From Acanthochromis polyacanthus (lineage: Eukaryota; Chordata; Actinopteri; Pomacentridae): 64,000 nt of DNA. The stretch covers positions 19,577,361 through 19,641,360 of the forward strand of contig NC_067120.1 of NCBI RefSeq assembly GCF_021347895.1, read 5' to 3'. Numbering within the stretch: the stretch's first letter is position 1; every line of letters begins with the position of its first letter. Below the pieces are notes generated by a model. That model saw only the letters and a list, made by a program, of their open reading frames with translations, made no database searches and was not told the DNA's origin. The position numbers were made by a program, and so were the translations under genes. Positions 1-14,029 of this stretch are shown one piece after another.

Positions 1-3000
1 CCCATTTGTCTGAGGTTATGGTGCACTAAAACACACTCCACTGCCTTCACTGACCCTGTCCAGCATCATAGATCTACATTACAGACTTGGTCCTGCATAG
101 GCTGTCTGTATGACTGATTCGACCGCGTCCCCCTCCTCTTCTCTTCACAAGGGCATAACTCTGAGTTCAGTAAAGTTTTAGGAGGGTGGGGGCGCAATGA
201 TGTGCTACAGTAAAGCCATGGCTCACAACTTCTGATTTGTTTATGTAGATCCTTTTATTTGTCTCTGAAATTTCATCAACTGGGAAATAAAACCTTGGAG
301 ATGGCATCTTTTTGGAGATAAAGTCCATCCAACAGTGATTAATGAAGCGATACATGGCTTTGCTGTTACATTTAGACATCCAGAGTTCTTTTGTGGCATC
401 TTAGCAGTGGCATTTGTGTTGCACGGAGTGAATGATAAGGACAGCGATGTCCTTCAGCACAGCCAGGAAGCACTGATTTTTTCGATGTTTACTATGTAAT
501 CTTTTAATCAGTACAGCTCTGGCAAACGTTTTCATTTTGTCTCTCTGTTTGAATGCTGCTCTGGGAGCAGCACCGGATTTAAAATGCTTCCCTTTCATTA
601 GAGATTCTGCTCAACACTTAGCTACCCATCTCAGGATTTGTGCATCCGTCACCTGCTTTCTCGTTAGTGTCCAAATCCTTTGTCATGGGACCGTGGGTTT
701 ATGAGCAGGAATCTAGCTCAGTTTTTGGATGTTGATTTAATGGCGTCGGAGGATATTGATGGGCTGCACCCAGAGTCTGTCAGAATTCATTTAAGTCGAG
801 GGTCTTTTGATGTCTCGTCCTGCAGACGAGCTGTGGAGTTATTGCCTCCTCGTCACGGGCTGCGCCCTCCTCTCCTCTTCGCTCTGCCCCTCTGTCTCTC
901 CATCTGTCTGTCCTTGTCAATGTGTCTGCTGTCAGAGAAGGTGGGAACGAAGGGGAAGGGAAAACATCTCAATACAAAGTAGCTGTGCTGTATCAAAGGT
1001 GTCAGCTGAGTACTTGACACAAGTCATTGGATTTCTGATGGGGTTATTTTTCCACAGACTGATTTGACGGGCCCTATTTTTAAGTTAACATTTACAACCT
1101 AGCTGGCACCCAAACTCAAGAGTTTAGGTCAGCTGATGCATGGGAGGGGTGTTTTTTATACAAACTTGCTCTGAGCCTTACTTTTGTGGCACACTGTTCA
1201 TAAAAGATGGCAATAACAACCACTCAAACTGTGTTTTTGCCTATTTTCACCTTGTGCTTTGGAACTGAATTTTCCATGTACGTGAAAAGTTCACATGTCA
1301 AGGAAACTAAACTTTAAAAGCAGAGTCTATTTACCCAGGTAAAATATCTGTTTGCAATGTATTTAAACATGCAAAGAGATGAAGAACAATCCATTGTTTT
1401 TTCCTTGATAATCCAGTATTCCTCATACTTTATGTTGCACTTTATCCAACTATATAACTCTATGAACAACTGCTTTCATGTCCCAGAAAGCCTGAGTTTG
1501 AATTACAGATTCTGCATGGAAAAGTGCCTTTAATCAACTTCACAGTGTTACATTAACAAACTGACAGAACACATGGCCTGTGTTCTTCAGTCGAATCTTA
1601 CTGAAGACCATTAAACTGCCTTGTGTACTAGGTCATAGTTGTCCGTCATACTGGCGGGAGGGAGAGGAAGAAGGGAAATGAAAAGTCGATGGGAGTGTTC
1701 AGGATGACTTAGCCGTCCTCACTGTGATGAAGTGACGTTGATTACCTCAGATTAAGACGTAGATGCCTGGCCTTCACTTCGCTGCTTTCATTTTCACATG
1801 AAAGACCAGACTAAGGCAGACAGTTTCTGGCAACGGTGCAGTAGTACTGTTGTCTCACCTTCATTGTTCGATCTGTGTCGTTTTGTAATGTGTTTCGTGT
1901 GTATCCATGTGCCACAAATGTCTTTCTCTGCAATCAAACCACACTGTTATACGGAGTGGGAAAATATATAAATGCAAAGAAAAAATGAAGCTGTACTGCA
2001 GGTGACAAACTGCAATAAAGCAGTAGATCACATGACTTAATTAACAGAATGCAGTGCAGTTAAATTGGCACATTAATTTCCACCTTCATAAACCACACTT
2101 AATTTTGTGGTTGTTCGTCTTGTAATTAATGGTGTAGTTAAGAATTGATTTGTGATCAAACTAGTGTACTAAGCTTGGGTTTACAGCATTCTAACACACA
2201 GTGTAACTGGATAAACTCAACTATTTCAATATTTTCTATAATATACTGGCATTCTTCTTGACTGGCTGTATTTCACACCGAGAAAGTGTGTTGGTTTGCA
2301 CTGATATGTGCCCATAAAGAGACGCCATGGTGATGATGGTGCATTTAAAAGATAACACTTTCATTAAGCTTAAATAAATCAATTTAGGAAGGCAAAATTA
2401 AAATTAGCCAGCTATGAACAATTTGAGGCAGTTGCGTATTAGCGATCTGTAATTAAAGTGAAATGTAAAATCAGTTAGTCATGCCTCATTAAAGGCAAGA
2501 AACCCACTTGAAACTTTAGTTCAAGAAGGGTTCAGGAGTTCAGCGGTGATACTGGTGTCTAAATACTAAATGCAGGCACTGGAGGAGGCATGGCCATGTT
2601 TTCAAGCACCAGGTTTTGATCAGGCTAAGTGAAGATGATTTGCTGTGATCTTGATGCAGACCTGGCCAAGCTGCTGTTTTTTCTCTCTCTCTCTCTCTAA
2701 AAAGCATGAAGCTGTGCTTAATTCCTTTAATGCTCTCTAGTAACTACATCTAATCCTGCACTCTTAATTTCACAAATTCTTGTTTCTCATGAATCACTGA
2801 CTGCTTATCCCTGAGAGCCATTTCTCCATGATGAAATATTTAAAGCTCTGTAAATAGAGCAAACCCCATCTCACAGTTGTCCGTTATACTGGAAGATATT
2901 GCTCATATAGGAAATGGAAAAGTCATGCCAGTAAAGTGTTAATATAAAAAGGGCATTTGCTTATTTGTAATACCCAGGGTACCGTACTGACCAGCCATGC

Positions 3001-6000
3001 TGGAAGGACGAGCGCAGGGCAATAAAACGCAAGGACATTGGGCCCCCTCCCCTCAGTCACTACCACCACTCACCCATCATCCTGCCCTCCCCTCCCCACT
3101 CACAATGAGGAGGGAAATGATGCGTTAAACACGGTGGAGCCACTCATTCTATAAAACAGCGCCATGAAGGAGAGGAGATATTGCTGGTTTAAAAAAAAAA
3201 AAAAAAGAGGCAGAAATGACAACTCGTTATTCACAGTTCTCAGACAGTGTGCCTGCAGTTTTATGACAAAGAGCTCCACAGCTTGGCACACTGATGAATC
3301 TGTTTTCAAATCCCTCCACGGAGCAGATGACGACTAAAATCAACAGCTAAGTAGATGGTTAAAAATTTATCATCACTACGAGATGGACACAGGGATGGTA
3401 CTGCTAGTTACTACTCAGTGATGTCACAACTATCTTGACATCATCTGCTTAATAGTTCAGGATGTGAAGTTGTGGATATTGTCCCGGACATGTCCAGTCT
3501 ACAGCCTCCAAATCCTCTATTGCACCTTCACATTCTCCGATTAGATAAATCTCTTGCGTGTCTCTGCACAAGCAAATTGGGAGGGGAGTCATTCCAACTT
3601 GTGAAGCTACTATAACGTGCACCATTTGTAGGAGGGAAAATGACAACAAACAGGGAGAACAACATGTTATGTTGAAATATCTACTGTTTAACAAGCTGAG
3701 TTAGATTTAGTCTTGACACATGTAGATGAAAGATGAGGAGTAGAAGTGGATCCAGTCGGTCCCAACGGTCATTTATTGTTGTTGAACCACAGATAAGTTG
3801 AAATGAAATGAGAATCTTTAAACCGAAGACTCTTTAAGAAGGCTTAGTTCCTTGATGCAGTCACACAATCAAAAAAAACTGGTCGCCTTCCTCAGCCACA
3901 CCCAGATGCTGTGGCAGCTGGTTCTTAAGCCTTTCCCCTTTGGGCTCTACTTTCAATTTCCTCAGCCTGGTGGAGTTAGACTCTCTAGTCTCCTCTAGTT
4001 GGGGGTAAACACATCTATGGCCATTCATCCTCCCATAGGCTCACACTCTCTCTCTGCCATTCCCCTATAAGAAGAAAGAATGTATGAAAATCAACATAAA
4101 GTTCAACTTGGCTCCTACGCTGCTGGGGTTACACATATTCTGTGAAATGCCAGATTCCATAACCTGCAACGCTTCAAAAGTTTGGCTTTAGGTTAAGTTA
4201 AATGTACCGTTTTGCTGTTGTTTAGCCTTCACAACCCCTGCAGCACAGGGCTCCAGGGAGGAGTGAACGTGTGTTTCCCCGGTAAATGAAGGGGGACAGG
4301 GTTAATGAAAGTCATCGAGCAGTGACAAAATACGTGGACAAAACCCACACAAACATTTAGTAATCTCCTAACACCCACATTTTAGATTTCTTCTGGTTAT
4401 TTGGGTTAAAGAGTAACCAGTAAAGCTAATAATCAGATAATATCTAATTATTATATGTATATTATATTTATATTGTTAGTACTATTTATGTTTATTATGA
4501 TCATTATTAACATGTTTAGAAGAATCAAAATGCTTCACTTTTCATACCAGTTTTTTTTTTTTTTTTCAAAAAACACAAACTACTTGGAAAGGTTCTATAA
4601 GGGATTTCAAAGGGTTCAGATTCAATAAACAGACTTAGTTTTGGATCTAGATTTGATTTAAAAAACAGCTATCAGAAATCGGCTCAGCCTACAACACGAC
4701 GTGGCGCTCTTAAAGGGTTCAACTGTGTAAACAAGCAAATATAGCTTTCTAAAAAGGAAAAAAGAAAAAGCTCCTCACAAGTCTAAAGGCACCTGGGAAG
4801 CTCAGGAGTATCAAGTTAAAATGTTTGCCACTGCAGTTAATCTTTTCACTCTGTGGACCTGGATCTCAGGAAGCGCCAGGTATATTGCAGAAATCTCTCA
4901 CGCACACAAACACACAACACAATATGCACAATACCCATAATATAGAGGAAGCACAGCAGAAATAGAAGAGATTGAAGCGAAAATTGAATTGCTAAACCTC
5001 ATTTGTCAGCAAAGGAAGAACAGAGGAGGCGGAAGAAGAAAACAAGAGCAGCGGCAGACTGAGAAACACTGAATTTTTTTCTTCTCCTCATCTTGTTTTA
5101 ATTACTTTCTGCTCCTTTTACTTCACACACACTGGTAGATAACAAGCACTTCCTGTACTTCTGCACTGTTCTGAAATCTGCATTTGTGTATAATTTCTGC
5201 AGAGCAAAACTATGACGTTGATACGTTTTTTGGGGTTTTTTTCCCCCCATTGTGTATACATGTCTGATCTCATCTCATTGTAAACGCTTGTAGATGTTTG
5301 CCTTGTTATTTAATTTCCTTCTTTCCGCATGCAAGAAGCAAAACACCGTAACCAGAGGTGTCCTGTGCTGTTGCTAAAGATAGCTATCCGGGCCAGTCAG
5401 ACATATTCTAAATTATATATACACTGGCTGGTTTCGCAGTGCTTCTCTCTTTTATGACAGCCAGGCTCACTAATGTGGACACTTCCAGTGCTCACAAACT
5501 AGTAAAATTTAGAGTGTGTGTGATAATGTTCCACATATTGACTGTGCTCTGACTCTGTCTCTCACACTAGCAAAGAGCCCAGAACAAAGCAGTCAGGCTC
5601 CGCTGCTCATTTTCAGCCAGTCCTGACTCCCACTTCGGCCTGCACTGAGACAAAGGAAATGCAGTTCTTAATGTCATCAGGTATACCTGCTTTAGATGAG
5701 GTTCTAAACACTTAATTTTTTCTTCAAGATACCTCAAGAGGTGAAGTTCAAATGCCTCTGCAGAATAACCTTATAGTTGTTCTTTCCGGACAACTTCAAG
5801 TTTTCCTTTACAGTTAAAAGACAATAAGAAGTGCTGACTACCCTCAGGACAAAATAATAAAGATCTATGTCATGTTGTCATTCTTTTCTGCACCATTTTG
5901 CCCAAAGGCCTTCAGAGTCATCATTCAGCTGTGAACAGACTGTGTTATTAAAATTTTGCTCGACACTCTGGGGCAACTGATGAACCTGGTCATGGCTGAA

Positions 6001-9000
6001 TGCCTGTGCAGAGTCGCAGCACATTTAGGGTCCGTTGTCTGCACTTCTGCATCCTCCATTTGACAAGCTGCAACATTTAGGACAAAATCCACTTGGTCAC
6101 CAGAGGCCTCTTCCAACACGGCCAAAAACTCATGAAAATGAGAGAATTTGATGTGACCAACATGCTGACATTTCATGTCGGCGTGTCAGTTCGGACAAAC
6201 TGTCTGCTGCCCTCAGACCAGACAGGTACATTAAAGCTGGGTGTTTGTCGTGCAGACTGCAATAGCGTCAGGGTCTATTGATTTAGCAGCCAGCTCCTGG
6301 CATAATCCAAGCCCATCCCAGCGGCGGCACCGTCACTGCTCTGCTGCACTCCAATCATATTTGCACTTGATCACATCCCAAAGAGCTTGTCATCTCAGTG
6401 TTTTGTGACACTTAAAGCCAATATATACACACACCCAACTTGTAAAATGGAAGCTGACCTCTTTCTCCTCAGGTAAACTGCAGGCTCCAGTGAACTTTGA
6501 ATGAGATGTTGTTCTAGCTCAGGACCATGGCGTGCCTGTTAATACTACCACTAACCCACCGAAGAAAGCACGGAATCCAGCCTGGTGCGTTTCGTTTTAA
6601 TAGGGCATGTGGATGGGAAAGGTTAAGGTTGAGATCTTGCACTTGCTGACTTCCCATTGATTTTCACACAATTTCTAGGCACAAGCAAGAAAGGCAAGCT
6701 AATCAAAAGTATATGTGCAGATGTCTTACACACACAGCCTTATTAAGCACCAGAAAGTGAAAACAGGAATGCTTTCACTGCAGTGCCACACTGCAAGACA
6801 AACCTGTAAATAAGCAGCGTACTGCTTAAAGTATTGATTTTTTTTACCTTAGAGTACAAACACATACATGTTAAGGGTGCTGTGCTTCAGAGAGAAGCAT
6901 ATCTTCAACAAGCTGCATAGTAATATCCCCCAAACCCCACCCACCTCCTCCAGTCATCTCGTGACTGCCCTGGTTAGCCTGACCATCATAAGAAAACAAC
7001 TTGTTATTGTGTAGGTTAAAACAAACAAGTGTGCAGACACTGTACACAAGGGAGTGGGGCTTTGATGTGCATGCTGTTAAGTAGGTCTAAACTCTATGAT
7101 TAATTATTAAAGAATGCTTTCTGGATGTTCTGTGTTATTAAAATGTTTCATGAGCAACTTCGCAGTATAATGCACACTGTAAGCCTTTATATGTAATCGT
7201 CTCGTGCTCTGAATGCATTTTTTTCCCCTCGCTGTGTTTCCCAGACTGTAAACACGTACACACGTTCTCTGGGGAAAATCAAGAATTACCTATATAGGAG
7301 ACTGCAAGAACGAGATTTGCTGAGAGTTAGCTCAAGCTGTCTGGAGTGTTCAGCATCAGTGAGCTTCAACCAATGGAAACCCCTCAGAGACAAAGAAGCA
7401 TCTCCCTCCTGTCTATCCAGCTGCCCCGGGCTGACATCATTTAGCTTTTGGTCATCTCAGTCTATACCGTCTCCATTGTTGCCTTCTGTAATCCAGTCTC
7501 CGAGATTTCTGCTGCCATGTCTCCAAATTTACGTAGTAGAAGCTTGAGAATAACTGTAGAAGTTTGTTGCCATGTCTGGTAAGTCAGGATTATTCTTGGC
7601 TTTTGGAGGCAAACTAATGTTTGTTAGACTGGCAGTTTCTCCTCCGGTGGGAAATACGGCCAGTTGAATCAGAAAATATCAATGAAGCAGTGGCACAGCT
7701 CCGTACCATCACAGTGAAATGGAGCACATCACATACAGGCTTGACCTTGGAAAAGTAATTGATTGATATATGGTCGGGTGGATTAATGACAGACAGCATT
7801 CCACCAGAGACTGGCTGGCAAAAAGACATCTCCGGTAAGCTGTGTACGAATCGCCATTCTAGCCACCATGCCCCTTTCTGTCAACCTGCGTCTGGCTGGC
7901 AGGCCAAGTGATTGATGACAGCTGTCAGTCTGCTATCCGCTCCACCTCGTCACCCCTGCCGGATGCCACTTCTGCAGCAGTAAGAGTCCATCTCCTTCTC
8001 CTGGCAGGTCTGACAGTGGAGCCACATCGAAACTAGGTCTCATTCAACCAGTCAACAACAGCTGCCCTGTCTTTCCCTTCAAAATCCCCGTGCCAGAAAC
8101 GAGGCGAGCGGCTTTGCAAGAATGATGTGGATATATTCTGATTGAAGTGTGATCAGTTTCGCGGGACATTTACAATGCCTGGATATTCAGACGAGCCTTA
8201 ACAGCCACCACACTGTTCGCTGAAGCAAGAGAGGACCTAAAAGACTTAAAGCCGAGACAGTAGGACTGAAAGAAAAAAAGTCAGACAGTCGATGTCAAGT
8301 AGAAACTAGAAAGCTGCTGATCATTACACTACAAACGTGGTTCGGTTCTAAATAAACCTGCCAGGATGACGACTGAAAGGCTGTGAATGCCATTAATTAG
8401 TCTAAGTAAGATCACAGGCTTCAACATCGGCATCAAAGAAAGTAGCTTTACTTTCATTTTGCCTGCAGTGCCGGGACACAGCAATGTGGAAGAGTTTCTT
8501 CGCTAGTGGATGTAAAAGAAAAGGTTTCCACTAAACATTTTAGCTCACACATACAAAAGGCATGGAAATAACAAGCTCTGACAACATAATAGGACACGAA
8601 GTTGCTGTATAGATTACAGATGGACTGCAGCACATCTTTAATCAGTCACTAGAGGCTAATGAAATCATTACTGACCTGCTGTAGGGTCAGCATAAAAAAA
8701 GAATAACATCTGTTTTGGCATTGAAGAGTAGACTCTGTACAGCTATATGACTGAGATGCTCTTTTACCTACTTTGCATTTTACATACTTTATAAAATAAA
8801 TCTATGTTCCCTCAGCATTTGCATTCCCAGGAGGAGATGACATATGCTCTTCCTAATAACAATCTTTATCACGTACCTTTAAAACTTTGCTGGTATGAAT
8901 CATGGCACTTGGTTTGCCATCTGTTTTGCACCCACATCGACCTCATCAACCACTAAACTCCTTTGGCTGCCAGCTGCCCATTGGCTGAGAGCCACAGATA

Positions 9001-10483
9001 AACTATTAAAAGCTCTATTTCTAACAGCACGACACTATACATACGTTACACTGTACCATAGAAACCGCGACACCAGCAGTGACGCTTTGCGCAGGAGCTT
9101 TCCTTGAAGGACGGAGTGACCGTACATGAGCAGCATTATGAAGGTATCACTGTAGTGTCAGTCACAAGTGCCGTCGCTCATAACTGCAGTGCTTCGATAA
9201 ACTCAATGATTCATGAAATCGATGATTGATGATTATCCATAAAATATCTTCATATACCCTTACAGACGGTTACAGAGGCAGGCTGCATCATGATTAATCT
9301 GTCTGTCTGTCAATAACTCACGACCCCGTGTGCAGACATATCCTATTATACAGACTTTTATATGGTCATGTGACATAAAGCAAATCTAACATGATATAAA
9401 TTTGGGAACTCTGTCTTCAACACATCAAAAAGGAGGAGAAAATCCACAATAGCTGAATCCGAGGGTGACCCAGTTGAACAAGTGCAAATACACTGTCGAC
9501 TGTGTGTGCAGCATTTGCTTTTTTTAATCCATTCCAAGCTGCTATATATCGGCAAACCAACATATTGACATAATAATGTTTATCGTTTTAGTCACTTATA
9601 TAAAAGGCCTCAAGCTGTACTAGGAAAGAGACTCGTATGAAAAACAAAAGTCATAAAGAAACACTCCAAGAGAGAATAGTGTCTTATCACTATTGATTTA
9701 GACTGACTGCATGGACTCCATTTTTCCAAATTTAATTTAAGAGGCAATGGCAGAAAATCAATTCTGTGCACTGGAAGTGGTAAAACCTAAAAGCAGAAAG
9801 GAAAACTGATTCCTGAAGAGAAGAACATTGTAGCTCCGTGAGAGAAAGCTGTGCTCGAAATTTAGTTTATTGCTGTGTGTTGAAGTTTTAAAAATTTTAA
9901 CTTTTTGCCTTATGGAGGAACTGTGTTTTGGAATTCCATTAGAGTAGATTCAAATGATATACATTGGTGTTGCATGATACACTGATACATCTAAGACGGG
10001 CAAAACCCTCTTGTTCATAATGATATTATTTCCCATTTTATTAGTAGCTGTACTTTAAGAATAGCAGTGTTTTAATGGAAGCCGTATTTCCTGAGTTGCC
10101 TCAATTTGCAACAGCAGAGCAGAGTGTATGTGCAGCACTCTGCTTCCACTCCCTGTAGACGTAGGTTTTATTCTCATAAGCACACTGCAGCTTTCAGTGC
10201 ACAACCGGCCATCCACAGCTTGTCAAAGCACATGCATGAAGCAAAATATGGCATTATTTCTCTTCCAGCTGACAGTCAGGGAAGTCCACTGAAGGAGTTG
10301 AGAGGTATAGTTTATTCGGAGTCGATACGGATAATGATAATTCATAAGAAAGGGGTCTGATATTTGGAACCAATTTGCAGTGAAAGGAAAATCTTGGCAT
10401 TAAAATTTAGAATAACACCAACTCCAACTAAAAATTTTGATGAAATCTCTCCATGTGTTTATGTTTTGTATGTTATGTCGTAG
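1..10483. other. gene-free stretch, simple repeats only
   Basis: I see no exon, RNA gene or recognisable transposon here. Open frames are short and have no domain or compositional signature. Minor low-complexity pieces are a (TC)n run near 2683-2698, an A16 run at 3191-3206, a very AT-rich patch around 4432-4520 and a T run near 4551-4566. The stretch is most simply intergenic or intronic DNA. Conserved non-coding elements may be present but cannot be told apart without alignment. Confidence 0.6.
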
Positions 10484-10810
10484 GGATGTGCAGTGGCTTG
10501 ATGGTTAGCACTTTCACCTTGCAGCTAGATCCCCGGTTCGCGTCTTTTGAGATCTTTGTGCATGTTGTTTGTATGCTCTCCCTGTGCATGTGTGGGTTTT
10601 CTCTGGGTATTCTGGCTTCCGCCCACAATCCAAAAACATGCTGAGTTTAATTGGGGTTTCGAAACTGTCTGTAGGTGGGAATGGGAGTGGGATTGTTTGT
10701 CTCTATATGTAGCCCCATGATATACTGGTGACCTGTCCAGGATGCCCCTTGCCTTACCCTAAGTCAGCTGGGATAGACTCCAGCCCCCTGCAACCCTAAT
10801 GGGGATTAAG
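10484..10810 (+). mobile_element. V-SINE-type tRNA-derived SINE, near full length
   Basis: The head resembles a tRNA-derived RNA polymerase III promoter: an A-box-like stretch (TGGTTAGCAC) and about 30 bases later a B-box-like CGGTTCGCGTC. The central part has the conserved V-SINE core (TGCTCTCCCTGTGCATG, then GGGTTTTCTCTGGGTATTC and CCACAATCCAAAAACATG). The 3' part (GACCTGTCCAGGATGCC, CAGCTGGGATAGACTCCAGC) runs towards the CATC-type tail. V-SINEs are known to be mobilised in trans by LINE machinery. Several substitutions make this an old copy. It abuts an inverted copy at its tail. Confidence 0.8.
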
Positions 10811-11179
10811 CATCCATCCATCCATTCATCCATTCTCTATACACCGCTTTATCCTCACGAGGGTAGCGGGGGTTGCTGGAGCCCATCCCAGCTGACTCGG
10901 GCGAAGGCAGGGGACGCCCTGGACAGGTCACCAGTCTGTCGGAGGGCTACATATACAGACAGTCACACACACATTTACACCTACGGGCAATTTAGAGTGA
11001 TCAATTAACCTGAGCATATTTTTGGACTGTGGGAGGAAGCCGGAGTGCCCGGAGAAAACCCACGCATGCACAGGGAGAACATGCAGTCTCCATGCAGAAA
11101 GATCCCAGGCCCACCCCGGGATTTTAAACCGGGGATCTTCTTGCTGCAAGGTGAAAGTGCTAACCATTATGCCACTGGG
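10811..11179 (-). mobile_element. V-SINE-type SINE, inverted, near full length
   Basis: Read on the minus strand this is the same family as the copy just upstream and is better preserved. It has a tRNA-like head (GTTAGCACTTTCACCTTGC), the V-SINE core (GCATGTTCTCCCTGTGCATG, then GGGTTTTCTCCGGGCACTCC), the GACCTGTCCAGGGCGTCC block and a (GGAT)n tail at the low-coordinate end (CATCCATCCATCC on the plus strand). The two copies meet tail to tail, so transcripts across them could fold into a long imperfect duplex. Confidence 0.85.
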
Positions 11180-11301
11180 GGATTAAGCAGTGTATAGCAA
11201 ATGGATAAATGGATGTTTTGTTGCATCAAAGTTTGACTAATTAAGATTGATGATAATCATTTTATTTGGTTGCATCTTTTAACTAACTTGTAGCAAACAT
11301 C

Positions 11302-11517
11302 CATCCATTGTCTACACACTGCTATTCCTCTGTAGGGTTGCAAGGGGGTTGGAACCTACCTCAGCTGACCTAGGGTGAAGGCAGGCAACAGCCTGGACAG
11401 ATCACCAGTCTATCACAGTGCTACAGACAAACAATCCCACTCACATTCACACCTACCGACAATTTAGAATCACCAATTAACCTCAGCATATTTTTGGACT
11501 GTGGGAGGAGGCCTGTG
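11302..11517 (-). mobile_element. 5'-truncated V-SINE with 9-bp target duplication
   Basis: This is a minus-strand V-SINE lacking its tRNA-like head. It ends at the core motif seen as TTTTTGGACTGTGGGAGGAG on the plus strand. The direct repeat GCAAACATC occurs at 11293-11301 and again at 11518-11526, immediately flanking the element. A 5' truncation plus a short target-site duplication is the expected product of LINE-driven target-primed reverse transcription. It lies about 120 bp from the inverted SINE pair. Confidence 0.85.
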
Positions 11518-11526
11518 GCAAACATC

Positions 11527-13372
11527 TCTATATGCAAATGCAGTGCTGACAGTGGAAACATTACCTCATATTACTAAACACACTGTGTAGCGCTCTGACT
11601 TGCAGGTAAGGAACAATTGAAAACCTGAAGTTTTTAAATTAATCTATTCCAATTTCCAAACGAGCAATTATGCACACATATGGCCAGCAGGATAATCATG
11701 ATGATTTTTAGGTCCCATTTATCTATCATGATAGTTTATTGATTTCAATGACAATTTTTTTTTTTGCACTTTCACAGTAAACGATGCACTCTTCATCATG
11801 TTACACCACGTTGCAACATTCTTCCTGTTGACAAATATTTGCATCAAATAAGATTTATAGTTCATCTTCTGGAAGCAAACTTGTAACAAAACTTTCACCC
11901 AAAAGTAAGTTAACAGAGCTGCTTTCACTGTATAAGATCGATGTTGGACGTGGCTATCTGTGTGGATGCTTGCCAGCGACATTGTTCTTCTCGGCTGCAG
12001 TTTGAGGAGGTTTTTAGCGTAGTTGAAGAAGCTCATTTTGTGGCTTTGTAGCTCAGACATAAGTCTCATGCACTCTTTGGATTCGATTGGTTCACCTGCC
12101 CTAAATCCAGACTACTTCCAAACAACAGATGATGAAGAGGTTTGATTTTTGTTTTGCTCCTCTCCTCTTCCACAATATCCAGGAAATATGTCTCAAAGTG
12201 AAGCCACATCTTGATCACTCCCTGGTGGCTGGCTGAAAGTCTAGAAAGTGATACACTTGATATGCAGCAGGGTTTTCTATGAGCTGAGCATTTTAAACAT
12301 CATCACAGTCAATCATGTTTATTTAATTGCCACAGTCGAAATCGTGATTGAGACTGATCGTTGATTAACTGTGCAGACATGTTTCCAAATATTCATATCA
12401 AAAGTTTGTCAGTTCAAGTTCAACATTTAAAGACAGTGACAGCTATGGCTTGCTGTGATCCATACTCAGGGCCATTTAAAGTGAACAGAATACATCTACT
12501 TTTGAGAATGTCAAAACAAACTCATATAGCTATTTATCTCTAGACCTCCAGCTGTAATGTTCTATATATCTGAGGGTAAAATGATGTAGATTCTCGGTGG
12601 ACTCTGTTGTTAGTAGCAGATATGGCTGGTTATGCGTTTGTGTTCCCTCTGGTGACTTTTGTCGAAGGGGATTAAAAACATAAATATGGTGGGGGAATCC
12701 AATAACGGTGTGCAGTGGAGGGAGAATATGCATCATCTACACCTCGCAAACACAAAATGTCAGCAAGCATAGCAGTAACCTTGACAATGACAATAATGCC
12801 TATTAAAAGGGAAATAATGACAGCTTTGCCTGGCGGGATTACCATGTCTGATCTGTCTGTGCAACGCTGGTGGAGTCACGAGTGGCTCGAATCATAAACC
12901 ACATTACAGTGTGATCATAACACCAGCCCCACCTGAGATTGATTACCTCATAAACATAGTTTACAGACTATGATATTCAGTTTCAACAAAGGTTAACCAT
13001 GATAACACAAGGCGTGGAGGAAAATCAGAGCTCACATTACAGCCCCATACAGTACCGGGCAAGATTACCACTGCTTGCAGTGACAAGCTACATAGTTTAT
13101 CCACATGGAAGTCATGTTTGATTTATACGGCTAATTGCAATCTGTCTGAACAGAGTCCACTCGCCTCTCTGTTAGCAACAGGAGTAACCTCCTTAATGCT
13201 GCTACTGTATTTATTGTCATAGTTGATCACACTAGATGCAACTCTCCTTTATTAACCAAACTGAAGTGTCAAACTAACAACAGCACAATCTATGCAATTA
13301 GCAGATTTTTATAAACATCATAGAAAATGTAGTTGATGTTTTCGTGGTAAATTAACGCACATTATTACTCAG
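11527..13372. other. gene-free stretch
   Basis: Nothing supportable was found. A 116-codon minus-strand frame at 11719-12069 is within chance length for this base composition and has no recognisable domain. No repeat family was recognised. Confidence 0.5.
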
Positions 13373-13640
13373 CCGAGGAACGGCAGAGTTATGTGACAAT
13401 CTGTGTCTGTCTGTCTGCAACATTACTCAAGAACAAACTAATGGACTGGGATGAAATTTTCAGGGAAGGTCAGAAATGACACAAGGACCACCTGATTAGA
13501 TTTTGGCAGGGATGCAACCTATAGTCTGGATCCATGGATTTGTTAAAGATTTCTGCATCACTGCGAGATAGCAGCATGGCATTACTGATGACAATCACAT
13601 GATTGCGATCCTACCACTGACTGATTAAATTGTGGGGCTG
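13373..13640 (+). repeat. dispersed repeat family R1, copy 1 (5' part)
   Basis: This segment matches 21622-21900 closely. Both contain a GTCTGTCTGTCTG run, then AACATTACTCAAGAACAAAC-type sequence, GAAATTTTCAGG, AGAAATGACACAAGGACCA-type sequence, ATTTTGGCAG and TATAGTCTGG in the same order. It looks like a non-coding interspersed element. I recall similar sequence in other fish genomes but cannot assign a class. Orientation is arbitrary. Confidence 0.7.
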
Positions 13641-13867
13641 TTTCTGAGTCCCATCAATTCCCACCAACCGCTACATATTTAGGTCACGGGATTCAGTATC
13701 CGTCTATAACATACAAATGCATAACGCACGCTTGTGCTCAGCACAAGGTCATTTTGTTTGTGGCTACATGTATATTAAAGGCATTAGAGGAGATTTAATT
13801 TCCTACGACTTTGAACGTAGCATGCGCACATACAACCTCTCCCTCACCCCCCTCTAACCTCCCCCCC

Positions 13868-13963
13868 TTAACATTTACGAAGAAACGCCCCCCTCCAGAA
13901 ACTTGCGTAGGACTCGTGAAGTTGTCTTTTACGGCTGGGTCCCCCTGGATCTTTATCTGCCAT
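13868..13963 (-). CDS. short ORF below a CpG-rich promoter-like segment, unidentified
   Basis: This is a 31-codon minus-strand ORF beginning MADKDPGGPSRKRQLHESYA and ending in a stop. It is hydrophilic and basic. The same frame stays open far upstream (to about 14323), but the internal ATG is a natural start because CpG-rich sequence with a CCGGAAG ETS-like motif lies 100-200 bp upstream. The composition contrasts with the AT-rich surroundings. It could be the 5' end of a transposon gene, a first coding exon, or a chance ORF. No splice donor was confirmed. Confidence 0.25.
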   Translation of the reverse strand: MADKDPGGPSRKRQLHESYASFWRGAFLRKC

Positions 13964-14029
13964 TATGTAAAAAAAGATGAGCAAAACAAGTCGCCAGCTA
14001 ACTACGAAGCTATACCAAAGTAACACATA

